Below, in pieces: positions 1 through 8,948 of a DNA stretch of 64,000 bases. Source of the DNA: Pseudomonadales bacterium (GTDB lineage Bacteria > Pseudomonadota > Gammaproteobacteria > Pseudomonadales > Azotimanducaceae); assembly GCA_028281885.1 (NCBI GenBank), contig JANQJA010000016.1, positions 1 through 64,000 on the forward strand, written 5' to 3'. Made by a program: the position numbers and the translations under genes. The notes under the pieces are model-generated. The model did not search any database. It saw only the letters and a list, made by a program, of their open reading frames with translations, and was not told the origin of the DNA. The stretch's first letter is position 1; each line of letters opens with the position of its first letter.

Positions 1-2
1 AA

Positions 3-2111
3 CAACAAATTCAGCATGCCTATTCGTCGCTGCTGGAAAGTAAAGGTTACCGTGCCCGCTATTGCCAGCGTCGCATGATCGCCGATATTGCCAATACGCT
101 GGGAGATATAGAAACAGACGAAGAAGGGGGCCGTACCTCTGCGGGACACATTTGTGTGGTGGAAGCCGGCACCGGCACCGGAAAAACAGTAGCTTACGCG
201 CTCAGTGCGCTGCCGCTTGCCCGTGCTCTCGACAAGCGACTGGTGATTGCAACTGCCACCGTCGCCCTGCAGGAACAGATCACTTTAAAGGATCTGCCGG
301 ATATTGCGCACCATGCCGGGCTCGACTTTTCATTTTCCCTCGCGAAAGGTCGACGACGATATCTGTGCCTCGCGAGACTCGATCAGGCACTACAGGCGGC
401 GGGGCAGTTTAATCGCAGCCTGCCACTGTATGACGATGAAATCCCCAGCGAGCCTGATGAGGCGCAACGTCAGCTTTATGATCGAATGCTTACCAGGCTG
501 GGTCGCGGTGAGTGGGATGGCGACCGGGACACCTGGTCGGGGTCGCTCGAAGAACAGGCGTGGATGAAAGTGAGTACCGACCACGTGCAATGTACTGGCC
601 GGAAGTGTTCTCACTTCCAGAGCTGCTACTTCTACAAGGCCCGAGAGCAGATCGGCGGTTCGGACTGTATTGTCACTAACCAGGACCTGGTACTCGCCGA
701 TCTGATGATGGGTGGCGGTGCGGTGCTGCCGGCACCCGAGGACACCATCTACGTGTTTGATGAAGGTCACCATCTGCCGGACAAGGCAGTGTCTCATTTG
801 TCGCAGTCGCTGCAGCTTCAAAGTACTTCAGCCTGGCTGGAACAGCTTCCGGAGACCAGCCGGCGGCTGGTGGCAGAGTTGGGTAGCGTCGCATCCTTTC
901 CGGAGTCGCAGGCGGCATTCGAGGCGGAGATTGCAGCGGCGCTGACCGGCATGACATCGCTGGCGGACATGATCGAACCGCTGCGTGCTGAGTCGGACGT
1001 CAGTGGGGAGGATCGGCGGTATCGATTTGCCCTGGGTCAGGTGGATGATGCCATCAGGCAACTCGCCGCCTCGCTGGCGACGAGCCTGGGTGTGATTGCG
1101 CAGCAGGTCACGTCGTTAGTTACCGCATTGGAACATCGACTGGATGATGCGGACGGCGATGAACTGGAACGGGTAGAGCCCTGGGTCCCGGTTGTCGCGG
1201 CGATTGCGGCGCGACTGGAATCGGCGGGGGCATTGTTCGGTGCCTATCATCGGCAGGATGAGCCGGGCGTCCCGCCTCATGCTCGCTGGATGACGTTTCT
1301 GCGGGAAGACGATGTCACCCTGAATGCCAGCCCGGTGGACGTGAGCAGTGAACTCGATGAACTGCTCTGGTCCCGATGTTTCGGCGCTGTCGTCACCTCG
1401 GCCACGCTGGCAGTCAGCGGTGATTTTGAACGGTTCCGGTACCGCACCGGTATTCCCGAAGACAGTACCTTTGATGCGTTACCGAGTCCGTTCGATTTTG
1501 GCGGACGCGCCAGGATCAACATACCGGCCATGCCTGCCGACCCGCGAGACAGTGACGCACATACCGAGATGCTGGCCGATTTGTTGCCAGGGATCGTTGC
1601 CCCTGCGACGGGTGCGCTGGTGCTGTTTTCTTCCTGGTGGCAGATGAACCAGGTGCTCGAAGCGATTCCGCGGGAGTTCCGTGACCAGGTGCTGGCCCAG
1701 GGCACCGCCGCCAAAGCGGAAATCCTGGATACCCATCGCGGCCGCGTCGACAATGGTGAGCCCAGCGTGATTTTTGGTCTTGCCAGTTTTGCCGAGGGGA
1801 TCGACCTGCCGGGCGGCTACTGTGACCATGTGGTGATCGCCAAGATCCCCTTTGCGGTTCCGGATGATCCGGTCGGGGCTACCCTGAGCGAATGGATCGA
1901 AAGTCGCGGTGGTAATTCATTTTTCGACATCATGATGCCGGATGCCGCGCTCCGACTGGTCCAGGCCTGCGGCCGTCTGATGCGAACCGAGACGGACCAG
2001 GGTGACATTACTATTCTCGACAAGCGACTGATTACGCAACGCTATGGGCGAGTGCTACTGGATGCCCTGCCGCCCTTTCGCAGAAACTTTGCTGAAGGCT
2101 CTGTTCCGTGA
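3..2111 (+). CDS. dinG: ATP-dependent DNA helicase DinG (5' end outside window)
   Basis: XPD/DinG-family iron-sulfur superfamily 2 helicase, unwinding DNA and R-loops 5'-3' in the family. The frame is open to the left edge, so the true start lies upstream; the first ATG in the window (75) is internal, because residues encoded before it already match the family N-terminus. Walker A reads EAGTGTGKT and the DEAH-like box is DEGHH. Four cluster cysteines are visible: one in RRYLCLARL, then C-x4-C-x5-C in QCTGRKCSHFQSC, the spacing seen in E. coli DinG. The C-terminal motifs FAEGIDLPGG and QACGRLMR are present. The stop overlaps the next gene by 4 bases (GTGA). Confidence 0.95.
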   Translation, partial: QQIQHAYSSLLESKGYRARYCQRRMIADIANTLGDIETDEEGGRTSAGHICVVEAGTGTGKTVAYALSALPLARALDKRLVIATATVALQEQITLKDLPDIAHHAGLDFSFSLAKGRRRYLCLARLDQALQAAGQFNRSLPLYDDEIPSEPDEAQRQLYDRMLTRLGRGEWDGDRDTWSGSLEEQAWMKVSTDHVQCTGRKCSHFQSCYFYKAREQIGGSDCIVTNQDLVLADLMMGGGAVLPAPEDTIYVFDEGHHLPDKAVSHLSQSLQLQSTSAWLEQLPETSRRLVAELGSVASFPESQAAFEAEIAAALTGMTSLADMIEPLRAESDVSGEDRRYRFALGQVDDAIRQLAASLATSLGVIAQQVTSLVTALEHRLDDADGDELERVEPWVPVVAAIAARLESAGALFGAYHRQDEPGVPPHARWMTFLREDDVTLNASPVDVSSELDELLWSRCFGAVVTSATLAVSGDFERFRYRTGIPEDSTFDALPSPFDFGGRARINIPAMPADPRDSDAHTEMLADLLPGIVAPATGALVLFSSWWQMNQVLEAIPREFRDQVLAQGTAAKAEILDTHRGRVDNGEPSVIFGLASFAEGIDLPGGYCDHVVIAKIPFAVPDDPVGATLSEWIESRGGNSFFDIMMPDAALRLVQACGRLMRTETDQGDITILDKRLITQRYGRVLLDALPPFRRNFAEGSVP

Positions 2112-2986
2112 CCGACGAGAAGTCAGATTTTCGTGCCGAGTTCGAATCCCGGGCGTTGAGCGAAGGGGTCGATCCTGATTACGTCGGCGCCTACTACAAT
2201 CTCGTGTTTGAACTCGCTACCGGCATTGCCAGTCGTGATGCTGATCAATGCGTTGTCGTCGGCATTGCCGGTGCCCAGGGCGTGGGCAAATCAACATTTG
2301 CAAAACTGCTCGCCGTCTTGCTTGAGGGGGTGTTCGAGAAGTCCACACTGGTTGTCTCGCTGGATGACTTTTACCTCACCCGGGCAGAACGGCAGCAACT
2401 GGCGGAGAAGGTCCATCCGCTTCTTGCCGTGCGTGGTGTGCCGGGAACCCACGATGTGGCGTTGATGCGATCGGTTATCGCGGCGCTCAAGGCGCGAAAA
2501 AATGTGGAGATTCCCCGGTTCAGCAAGGCTGATGATGATCGGGTGGGCTGGGTCCCGGTGATGGGCGAGAGCATGCAGGTGGTGATTGTCGAGGGCTGGT
2601 GCTGGGGCGCCGCGCCCATGGCTGAAGCGAGCCTGGCGCAGCCGGTGAACCCCCTGGAGCAGGAACAGGACCCCGATGGAGACTGGCGCTGGTATGTCAA
2701 CGAACAGCTGGTTGCCTACCAGGACCTTTTCGCCCTCAGTGATGCCCTGTTCTTCTTCGCTGCACCGGACATGGACACCGTCGTCGAGTGGCGCTGGCGT
2801 CAGGAACAGCAACTGGACGGGAGCGGACCGGCGGTGATGACCCGCGATCAGGTGAGAGAGTTTGTCATGTACTTTGAAAGAATCACCCGCCATATGCTTG
2901 ACGAGATGCCTTCAAGAGCCGACCTCACACTGTTTCTGGACGAGCGCCATCGCGTGCAGGCACCGCGCCGGGACCGATTTCGATAG
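2108..2986 (+). CDS. P-loop kinase, D-glycerate 3-kinase-like
   Basis: A 292-residue cytosolic P-loop kinase of the GLYK/Tda10 type, which phosphorylates D-glycerate or a related small hydroxy acid. Walker A is GIAGAQGVGKS near residue 53. The family signature SLDDFYLT followed by the VRGVPGTHD segment is intact, and VIVEGWCWG is a second nucleotide-site strand. The start is GTG overlapping the dinG stop (GTGA), implying translational coupling. The substrate is inferred from family membership only; the related yggC/Tda10 kinases have less certain substrates. Confidence 0.8.
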   Translation: MTDEKSDFRAEFESRALSEGVDPDYVGAYYNLVFELATGIASRDADQCVVVGIAGAQGVGKSTFAKLLAVLLEGVFEKSTLVVSLDDFYLTRAERQQLAEKVHPLLAVRGVPGTHDVALMRSVIAALKARKNVEIPRFSKADDDRVGWVPVMGESMQVVIVEGWCWGAAPMAEASLAQPVNPLEQEQDPDGDWRWYVNEQLVAYQDLFALSDALFFFAAPDMDTVVEWRWRQEQQLDGSGPAVMTRDQVREFVMYFERITRHMLDEMPSRADLTLFLDERHRVQAPRRDRFR

Positions 2987-2994
2987 CAGCCGCC

Positions 2995-3013
2995 TCAGGC
3001 TGAATCAGCCTGA
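2995..3013. repeat. Near-perfect palindrome after the kinase gene
   Basis: TCAGGCTGA-a-TCAGCCTGA: two 9-base arms around a single central base, starting 9 bases after the kinase stop codon. There is no T-run behind it, so it is not a classical intrinsic terminator. It could be a weak transcript-end hairpin or an operator for the following envelope gene. Confidence 0.5.
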
Positions 3014-3091
3014 AGCTGCGATTCAGCCGTTGTTCAGCGATCCGGTCCTAGCATGATTGTCACCATCGTTGATGTTCTGGAGGGTGAAAGC

Positions 3092-3622
3092 ATGCTGAAA
3101 CAGGGAGCGATACTGATGATCGCAGCCGGGCTGTCGATGAGCGCTGCTGCGGGTCGGGATGTCATCTACGACTATGCCACGGTGATCGATGCCGAGCCCA
3201 TTGTCAGGATTGTGCGGGTATCGACGCCGCGCCAGGAGTGCTGGGAAGAAGATGTCGTCTATCGTCGTGGCTATTCTCGCCCAAATGGTGTTGGCACCGT
3301 CATGGGCGGTGTCATTGGTGGTGCGATTGGCAACGCGGTCGGTCACAAGAAGCGGAACAAACAGGTGGGTGCCGTGGTGGGTGCAGTGCTTGGCGCCACC
3401 ATTGGCAGTGCGATCGCTGATAACGCGCGTTCCGGCTACGGTCACGGCAATCATCATGGTACCGAGGAAGTCTGTCGTATCTATGATGACTATTATGAAG
3501 AAGAGCGGATCACCGGTTACCGGGTGCGCTATCGCTACAATAACGAAACCTTCACAACTCGCATGGATCGGGAACCCGGTGATACCATCAAGATTCGGAT
3601 GGCAATATCGCCGGTCATTTGA
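3092..3622 (+). CDS. Glycine-zipper 2TM envelope protein
   Basis: A 176-residue exported protein. The N-terminus MLKQGAILMIAAGLSMSAAA is a likely signal peptide, followed by a polar region and a glycine-zipper segment (VGTVMGGVIGGAIGNAVG, then VGAVVGAVLGATIGSAIA) separated by a basic KKRNKQ turn, as in SlyB/RcnB-like outer-membrane-associated proteins. The C-terminus is rich in Tyr and charged residues. I chose ATG 3092 because AGGGTG lies just upstream; an earlier ATG at 3053 would add 13 residues with no export logic. The exact role is unknown; proteins of this fold tend to be envelope-stress or outer-membrane integrity factors. Confidence 0.75.
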   Translation: MLKQGAILMIAAGLSMSAAAGRDVIYDYATVIDAEPIVRIVRVSTPRQECWEEDVVYRRGYSRPNGVGTVMGGVIGGAIGNAVGHKKRNKQVGAVVGAVLGATIGSAIADNARSGYGHGNHHGTEEVCRIYDDYYEEERITGYRVRYRYNNETFTTRMDREPGDTIKIRMAISPVI

Positions 3623-3644
3623 TCTCGCATGAGATAATGCATTG

Positions 3645-3968
3645 ATGCGCTACGTTCTTCTGCTGTTATCCTGCCTCACGCTGACAGCGATGGCTTCGCC
3701 GTTCCGGGTTGTATCCGGGACGATGGACCTTGCACAGGAAGTCGGCGCCCCCGCTACCAAGGCCTTTGTCCCCGAAGTTCGCGGACCCAGGTTTGGTGAT
3801 CAGCAGGCCGCGGCCAGGGTGAGAAGGGTCTACGCCGATCACAAGATTCTCTCGATCCAGCTGATCGAGACAAGGGGTCCCCCGGTATATCGCATCAAGA
3901 CGCTGTCCGAGAAAGGAGTCGTCAAGTATGTGTTTGTTGATGGTACGAGCGGCGACGTCTTCGAGTAA
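3645..3968 (+). CDS. Small exported PepSY-like protein
   Basis: About 107 residues with an N-terminal signal peptide (MRYVLLLLSCLTLTAMASPF). The C-terminal half, from ARVRRVYADHKILSIQ to VKYVFVDGTSGDVFE, has the beta-rich pattern of PepSY domains ending in a typical xVDgxTGxV motif. TTG 3642 directly before the ATG is an alternative start. It ends 3 bases before the response regulator and so probably sits in one transcript with the two-component system. In this family context PepSY proteins act in the periplasm and are thought to modulate the sensor kinase. Confidence 0.7.
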   Translation: MRYVLLLLSCLTLTAMASPFRVVSGTMDLAQEVGAPATKAFVPEVRGPRFGDQQAAARVRRVYADHKILSIQLIETRGPPVYRIKTLSEKGVVKYVFVDGTSGDVFE

Positions 3969-3971
3969 GTC

Positions 3972-4649
3972 ATGAAACGACTGTTGCTCGTCGAGGATGA
4001 ACAGAAGCTGCGTGAACAGCTCCTCGAAATCCTTACCCGTCATGGTTATGAGGTCGAAACCTGCGCTGATGGCTTTGAGGGGCTCTATCTTGTCGAGAAG
4101 TATGCTTACGACATTGCCATTATTGACCTGGGGCTGCCGCGCATCTCCGGTATCGAGATTGTCGGGAAGATTCGAGAACAGGGACAGGACTATCCGGTAC
4201 TGATACTCACCGCCAGAAGTGACTGGAAGGACAAGGTGGATGGCCTTGATGCCGGCGCCGACGACTATCTGGTCAAGCCGTTTCACGTGCAGGAACTGCT
4301 GGCACGACTGGACGCATTGACGCGACGCGCTACCGGTCAGCTCAGGCCTGCGATTGAACTGGGTCCGGTGCGGATGGATACTCGCGGTAAACGGGTCGAA
4401 GTGGAGGGTGAGCTGATTGACCTGACGGCCTATGAATTTAATTTGCTTGCCTACCTCATGCAGCGTGCCGGTCAGGTCGTATCCAAAACCGAACTGACCG
4501 ATCACCTGTATGACCAGGATTACGATCGGGACAGTAACGTCATCGAGGTCTTTGTGGGGCGTCTCCGCCGCAAGCTCGATCCTGACAATTCTCTTAAGCC
4601 GATTGAGACCGTCCGTGGTCAGGGCTATCGATTTACTCTGAGCGCATGA
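3972..4649 (+). CDS. OmpR/PhoP-family response regulator
   Basis: A 225-residue two-component regulator. The receiver domain has the acidic pair E8/D9, phosphoacceptor D52 (IIDLGLP), T80 and K102 (DDYLVKPF). The winged-helix DNA-binding domain starts near residue 125 and ends in IETVRGQGYRF. The ARSDWKDKVDGLDAGADDY segment is close to PhoP of Xanthomonas/Pseudomonas. It overlaps the kinase gene by 4 bases (ATGA). Target genes cannot be read from the window; regulation of envelope genes in response to cations or antimicrobial peptides would be the family expectation. Confidence 0.92.
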   Translation: MKRLLLVEDEQKLREQLLEILTRHGYEVETCADGFEGLYLVEKYAYDIAIIDLGLPRISGIEIVGKIREQGQDYPVLILTARSDWKDKVDGLDAGADDYLVKPFHVQELLARLDALTRRATGQLRPAIELGPVRMDTRGKRVEVEGELIDLTAYEFNLLAYLMQRAGQVVSKTELTDHLYDQDYDRDSNVIEVFVGRLRRKLDPDNSLKPIETVRGQGYRFTLSA

Positions 4650-6031
4650 AGGCGACGCTGTCCCTGCGCGCGCGCCTGCTTGTCGTTGCGACCTGTGTGC
4701 TGCTGTTATTTCTCGGCTTGACAGGGTTCGTGCTCGACCAGGCGTTTCGTCGCAGTGCGGAGGAAGGGTTGTCCGAACGGCTGCTGCTTCATATCTACAG
4801 TCTGCTGGCGACCACTGAAGCGGTTGACGGCAAACTGTTACTGCCCGAGGTCCTGCAGGAGCCTGATTTCAACCAGTTGGGTTCAGGGCTGCATGCGATA
4901 GTACTCGATCATCATGGCGTTGAGATCTGGCGCAGCCCATCGGCGGTGGATCTGTCCTTGTCACCTCAATCCACGGTGAACCTTTATATGACACTGGCCC
5001 CCGGTGAGCCCCGGTTCGACCGCATTGATGGAGATCAGTCCCGATCGCTTTTTTTCATGAGCTATCGCGTGTTGTGGCAGGCTGCCGATGACTCGACCAC
5101 GCCCTATACCTTTGTGGTACTCCAGACCTTCGATGCCTACGAAAGTGAGGTCAGTGCGTTTCGCAATAATCTGTGGGGCTGGCTTGCCGGCGTGGTGGTG
5201 GCGCTGATTGCGGTGCAGGCGGCGGTCATGAGCTGGGGGCTGGAGCCGCTGCGACGGCTGGCGACTGACCTGAAACAGATTGAAGACGGCCGCCAGGATT
5301 ATCTCGCAGGCGAGTATCCTGCCGAGATAGACCGGGTGACGCGCAATCTCAATATCCTGCTCTCAAACGAAAGAGAGCAGCGAGAGAAATACCGGACCAC
5401 GCTGACTGACCTCGCCCACAGCCTGAAAACTCCGCTGGCGGTGCTGAAGAGTGCCGTTTCACCTGATGCTGCCGGTTCAGATGGGGACGAGGCGCTGGCA
5501 TCGGTCCGGAAGACGGTGGATGAACAGGTGGCACGCATGGATGAAATCGTGGCTTACCAGCTTGGTCGGGCGATGGCGACATCGCCTTCGCTGACGCGCC
5601 GTTCTATTGCAGTTTCGCCGCTCGTGGAACGGCTGGCCACCGCGATGGAGAAGGTCTATGCCGATCGGGGCGTGCATATCGATCTGGACCTGTCCGATGC
5701 ATCGTTTCTGGGCGATGAACGCGACCTGATGGAATTGTTAGGGAATATTGTCGATAACGCCTGCAAGTACTGCAGTCATCGGGTGCGTATTCAGACGGAG
5801 GCGAGGGCTGATGGCATGTTGAAGATGGTGGTTGAAGATGACGGGGCCGGCATACCCGCCACAGATCGAAAGATTGTGATGCGTCGTGGTGAAAGACTGG
5901 ACGCGAAAACAGCGGGGCAGGGTATTGGACTTGCCATGGTAGCGGAGATTCTCGCCCGCTATGGTGGCCGCTGGGAGATCGATGACTCGGTGCTCGGGGG
6001 AACCCGCTTTACGGTGTTCGTCCCAGGTTAG
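4646..6031 (+). CDS. PhoQ-like sensor histidine kinase
   Basis: A 461-residue inner-membrane kinase, partner of the regulator just upstream. TM1 covers about residues 10-32, a periplasmic sensor of about 130 residues follows, TM2 lies near 175-200 (GWLAGVVVALIAVQAAVMSW), then a HAMP-like linker. The H-box is TDLAHSLKTPLAVLKS with phospho-His near 257; N-box NIVDNACKY, G1 DDGAGIP and G2 GQGIGLAMV are intact. The periplasmic part lacks an obvious acidic Mg-binding cluster, so the stimulus is uncertain. The gene converges on, and overlaps by 4 bases, the DUF349 gene. Confidence 0.92.
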   Translation: MKATLSLRARLLVVATCVLLLFLGLTGFVLDQAFRRSAEEGLSERLLLHIYSLLATTEAVDGKLLLPEVLQEPDFNQLGSGLHAIVLDHHGVEIWRSPSAVDLSLSPQSTVNLYMTLAPGEPRFDRIDGDQSRSLFFMSYRVLWQAADDSTTPYTFVVLQTFDAYESEVSAFRNNLWGWLAGVVVALIAVQAAVMSWGLEPLRRLATDLKQIEDGRQDYLAGEYPAEIDRVTRNLNILLSNEREQREKYRTTLTDLAHSLKTPLAVLKSAVSPDAAGSDGDEALASVRKTVDEQVARMDEIVAYQLGRAMATSPSLTRRSIAVSPLVERLATAMEKVYADRGVHIDLDLSDASFLGDERDLMELLGNIVDNACKYCSHRVRIQTEARADGMLKMVVEDDGAGIPATDRKIVMRRGERLDAKTAGQGIGLAMVAEILARYGGRWEIDDSVLGGTRFTVFVPG

Positions 6032-8730
6032 CCGATCCGACCCAATGCTTGTTCGGCGTTGTTAAACCGGCGTACCAGATCGTCGATATCCACCGGCAGT
6101 GGTCCGAGGCAGTACCATTCGAGCTGGATATCCCGGAATTGCTCGGCGGGCGTTCTGGAATCTTTCTTGCCCTGGGACAGCTCACGGTTCAGTCGGTCTA
6201 CCTGATATTGCATTCTCAGCGGCTGGGCTTCTGCCGGTGAGTCGAGTCCGGCGAGAATTTCAGCGCGAATGCAGAGCAGTCTCGCCGACTCGATGTTGGC
6301 GTCCTGATCGGCTGCTGCGGGAGCAAGATCGCGGCGGGTTTCAAGGCGTTGCAGAATCTCGCCATCGATGTCGATCTCGCTGGCCCAGGCGGCAGCGACC
6401 TGGGCGGCATCCAGTTCACCGATTTCGAGTTTGCGGCAGAGTGAGGAAAGTCGACGTATCTCATCGAGTGCGCTTTCCCTGGCTGCCCTGGCGCGGCGTT
6501 CCAGGCATTTTTCAGCTTGTTTGACTGCTGCTGTAAAGGCCTTCCGCGGCGCTGCCTTTCCCGCCTCCTTTGCCGTTTTGTCGAATTCATCGCGGAACCT
6601 GCGCAGGTCGCCGCGCTCCACTTCGTCGGAATCGATCAGCGCTCGAAATCTGCGAATCACATCTTCGCATCCGCCTTTGGCGGCCCGAGTCTGCTCCCGT
6701 GCCGTATCGCGTTCCTGATCCCGACGCTCAAATATGCGGTCACACTCGGCGCGAAATGCCTTCCAGAGTTTTTGCTCGGTGCGATGACTGGCCTTGCCGA
6801 TTGACTGCCACTCCCTTTGCAGCCGCTTGGCCTGCTCGATAATCGTGGTTAACGCCGCAGTTTCGTCCGTAGCCAGCTGACGAACCTGCTCGATCAATTC
6901 GTTCTTACGTTGCTTGTTGCGCTCGTACTCGGCGTTCAATCGTTCCTGTAGGGGCGTCATTGCCTTGTTAAAACGATCGGCGATCTTCCTGAACCTTGCA
7001 CGCGGCACTTCTCCGGCCTTGCGCCATCTCGCCAAACCACGAGAGACAAGGCTGGCCAGCGCCTTGTAGTCTGGATCGGTCCAGTCGTGTTCGCTGTTGA
7101 ATGTTTCGAGTTCTGCGCAGATCGTCTCACGGGCTTTCAGGTTCTCCGCCCGTTCCTGTTTTTGCGCCTCGAAATAAGCAGCGCAGGGCGCGTAGGCAAG
7201 ATCAGAGGCCTGCTTGAACCGGGACCAGAGTTGCTGGGCTTCGGGATTGTCTGAGGGGCCGAGCGACTTCCACGTTTCCTGTAATGACTTGATGGTTTCC
7301 AGGCGCTCGGTCGGCGCGATAGTCTCGTTGTCGACCAGCGCTTCCATTTGTTCACAGAGTGCAGTTCGCTTTGGATTGGTAACGAAGTTGTGCCAGTCCC
7401 TGAGTTCTTTCAGACGTTGCGTCAGTCTCGAAAAGTCCTCCTGCACTGAAGCGGGCAGCAGGCTGGCGTGTTCCTTCAGCGATTTCGTCAGGGTCTTGCT
7501 GGCCTTGTTGGCACTCTTCAGGTTGCCTGATTCGATCTTGCGTTCAAATTCCTCGAGCTGATTGCTGGTGATTTCGAGCCGCCTTTCCCGTGTCCTGGCG
7601 ATGGCTTCGGAATCATCCTGCAAGGTACCGAGTTTTTCCCGGGCCAGGCGAAGGGTGTCGGGGACTGCAACATCCAAAGGCCAGTCCAGGTCGGTCAAGC
7701 ATCGCTGGAGTTGCTGCTGGTCAGATTGTTCGAGATCGATCGCCATGAGCCGTTCGTTGGCTGCGATCGCTTGCTCGGCCTGTTTGACGAATCTGGAATA
7801 GGTTGTTACCTGGGTTTCATCGTCCGGCGAATCTGGCCACTGCGTGTTCAGCGCAGCCAGCCTTGCAGGGAGCTCAGCCAGGACCCCGGCATCAGCCTTG
7901 AGCGCTTCACCGAGCTGGTCAATCTGTTGCAGCACTGAGGCAATGGCGGATTCGCGTGCAGACTGTTCAGCTCTGATCTGGTTGATACGTTCCCGGCACT
8001 GATTGATTGCCGCTTCCGCGCGATTCCGGATTTCGTCAGCGATCTCATTGTCATCCTGTACCAGGTCCCGCCATCGCTGTTCGAGTGCATCCAGTCGTCG
8101 GGCCATCGCCGAGTCTTCGCTCTGTATCGACAAGGATTCCAGCGCCTCACAGACATGCTCGCTCTGTTGGCGCAGATCTTCTGACCGTGCCCGCGCATCA
8201 CGAAAAACAGCGAGCTTGTCTTTGGCGATCTGGTGTACGCGCTTGTCCTTTTCCTGAAAACGTTTCCTGACCAGTTCCAGATCCTGTTCTTCGGTCAGTC
8301 GATCTGCGATTTGTTGATGGACCCGGGTGTAGTTGTCGGTTTCAAGGAGGGAAAGCAGTGCCTCACGGGTGCTGAGCCTGGCTGTCGCGGCGAGTCTTGT
8401 CTGCTCGTCGGGGCCGGCGGATGCCACTGCCAGCAGCAGTGCCTCGTTGTCGATGTCCGTGAGCGCGGTGGTTGCGTCTACCAGTGTCAACCAGCGTTCG
8501 ATGGCAGCTTGTTGCTGTTCCAGCGAGGCGTGTTCGGCCAGACGGACCAAAGTGTCGGTGTTGTTGAGTTTTCTGGTGGCCGCGATGCGAACCTGCGGAT
8601 CGGGATCGCTTGCCGCCAACCGGGCAAGTACCGAATCTTCGATATCCCGTTCGTCAATCGCCTTATGTCGTACGAGCGGATCTTCATGCTCCCACGCTGG
8701 CTTTGACTCAAGTAACTGGCTGATCTTCAT
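6028..8730 (-). CDS. DUF349 domain protein (900 aa)
   Basis: A large cytosolic, highly charged helical protein with several DUF349 repeats (roughly residues 390-720), each with the pattern W(K/R)...G....PR....W..F (for example LQETWKSLGPSDNPEAQQLW and LQREWQSIGKASHRTEQKLW). The N-terminal 170 residues look like HEAT-type repeats (ASDPDPQVRIAATRKL). Long coiled coils fill the rest. No enzymatic motif is visible and the biochemical function is unknown. It is monocistronic and convergent with the sensor kinase. The start MKISQLLESKPAWEHEDPL is typical of the gammaproteobacterial family. Confidence 0.85.
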   Translation of the reverse strand: MKISQLLESKPAWEHEDPLVRHKAIDERDIEDSVLARLAASDPDPQVRIAATRKLNNTDTLVRLAEHASLEQQQAAIERWLTLVDATTALTDIDNEALLLAVASAGPDEQTRLAATARLSTREALLSLLETDNYTRVHQQIADRLTEEQDLELVRKRFQEKDKRVHQIAKDKLAVFRDARARSEDLRQQSEHVCEALESLSIQSEDSAMARRLDALEQRWRDLVQDDNEIADEIRNRAEAAINQCRERINQIRAEQSARESAIASVLQQIDQLGEALKADAGVLAELPARLAALNTQWPDSPDDETQVTTYSRFVKQAEQAIAANERLMAIDLEQSDQQQLQRCLTDLDWPLDVAVPDTLRLAREKLGTLQDDSEAIARTRERRLEITSNQLEEFERKIESGNLKSANKASKTLTKSLKEHASLLPASVQEDFSRLTQRLKELRDWHNFVTNPKRTALCEQMEALVDNETIAPTERLETIKSLQETWKSLGPSDNPEAQQLWSRFKQASDLAYAPCAAYFEAQKQERAENLKARETICAELETFNSEHDWTDPDYKALASLVSRGLARWRKAGEVPRARFRKIADRFNKAMTPLQERLNAEYERNKQRKNELIEQVRQLATDETAALTTIIEQAKRLQREWQSIGKASHRTEQKLWKAFRAECDRIFERRDQERDTAREQTRAAKGGCEDVIRRFRALIDSDEVERGDLRRFRDEFDKTAKEAGKAAPRKAFTAAVKQAEKCLERRARAARESALDEIRRLSSLCRKLEIGELDAAQVAAAWASEIDIDGEILQRLETRRDLAPAAADQDANIESARLLCIRAEILAGLDSPAEAQPLRMQYQVDRLNRELSQGKKDSRTPAEQFRDIQLEWYCLGPLPVDIDDLVRRFNNAEQALGRIG

Positions 8731-8889
8731 AGATAGACAGAGCTATTCTCGGCCGGAACCTGGCGACGATGATTGATTTCAACCGGGAAAGCGCAACGCG
8801 AAATCGGCATGTCACCGATATCGTTCAAAACCCCTCCCCATTAATTGCGCAGGATAGGATTCAGGTCCGGGCACGTCAAGGATCGCAAG

Positions 8890-8919
8890 TTGAAAAGCGC
8901 CAACGATTATTTCTATGAT
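8890..8919 (+). promoter_or_regulatory. Sigma70-like promoter for the acyl-CoA dehydrogenase gene
   Basis: TTGAAA at 8890-8895 and TATGAT at 8914-8919 with an 18-base spacer, 30 bases before the ATG at 8949. Each hexamer has one mismatch to consensus. The rest of the 218-base divergent gap (8731-8948) holds no convincing gene. Confidence 0.5.
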
Positions 8920-8948
8920 CTGGGACTGTTCGATCATTACAGAGTTTT

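Noticed and set aside
2140-2150. GTTCGAATCCC, resembling a tRNA T-loop
   Set aside because: It lies inside the well-supported glycerate-kinase-like gene and no acceptor stem or anticodon arm can be folded around it.
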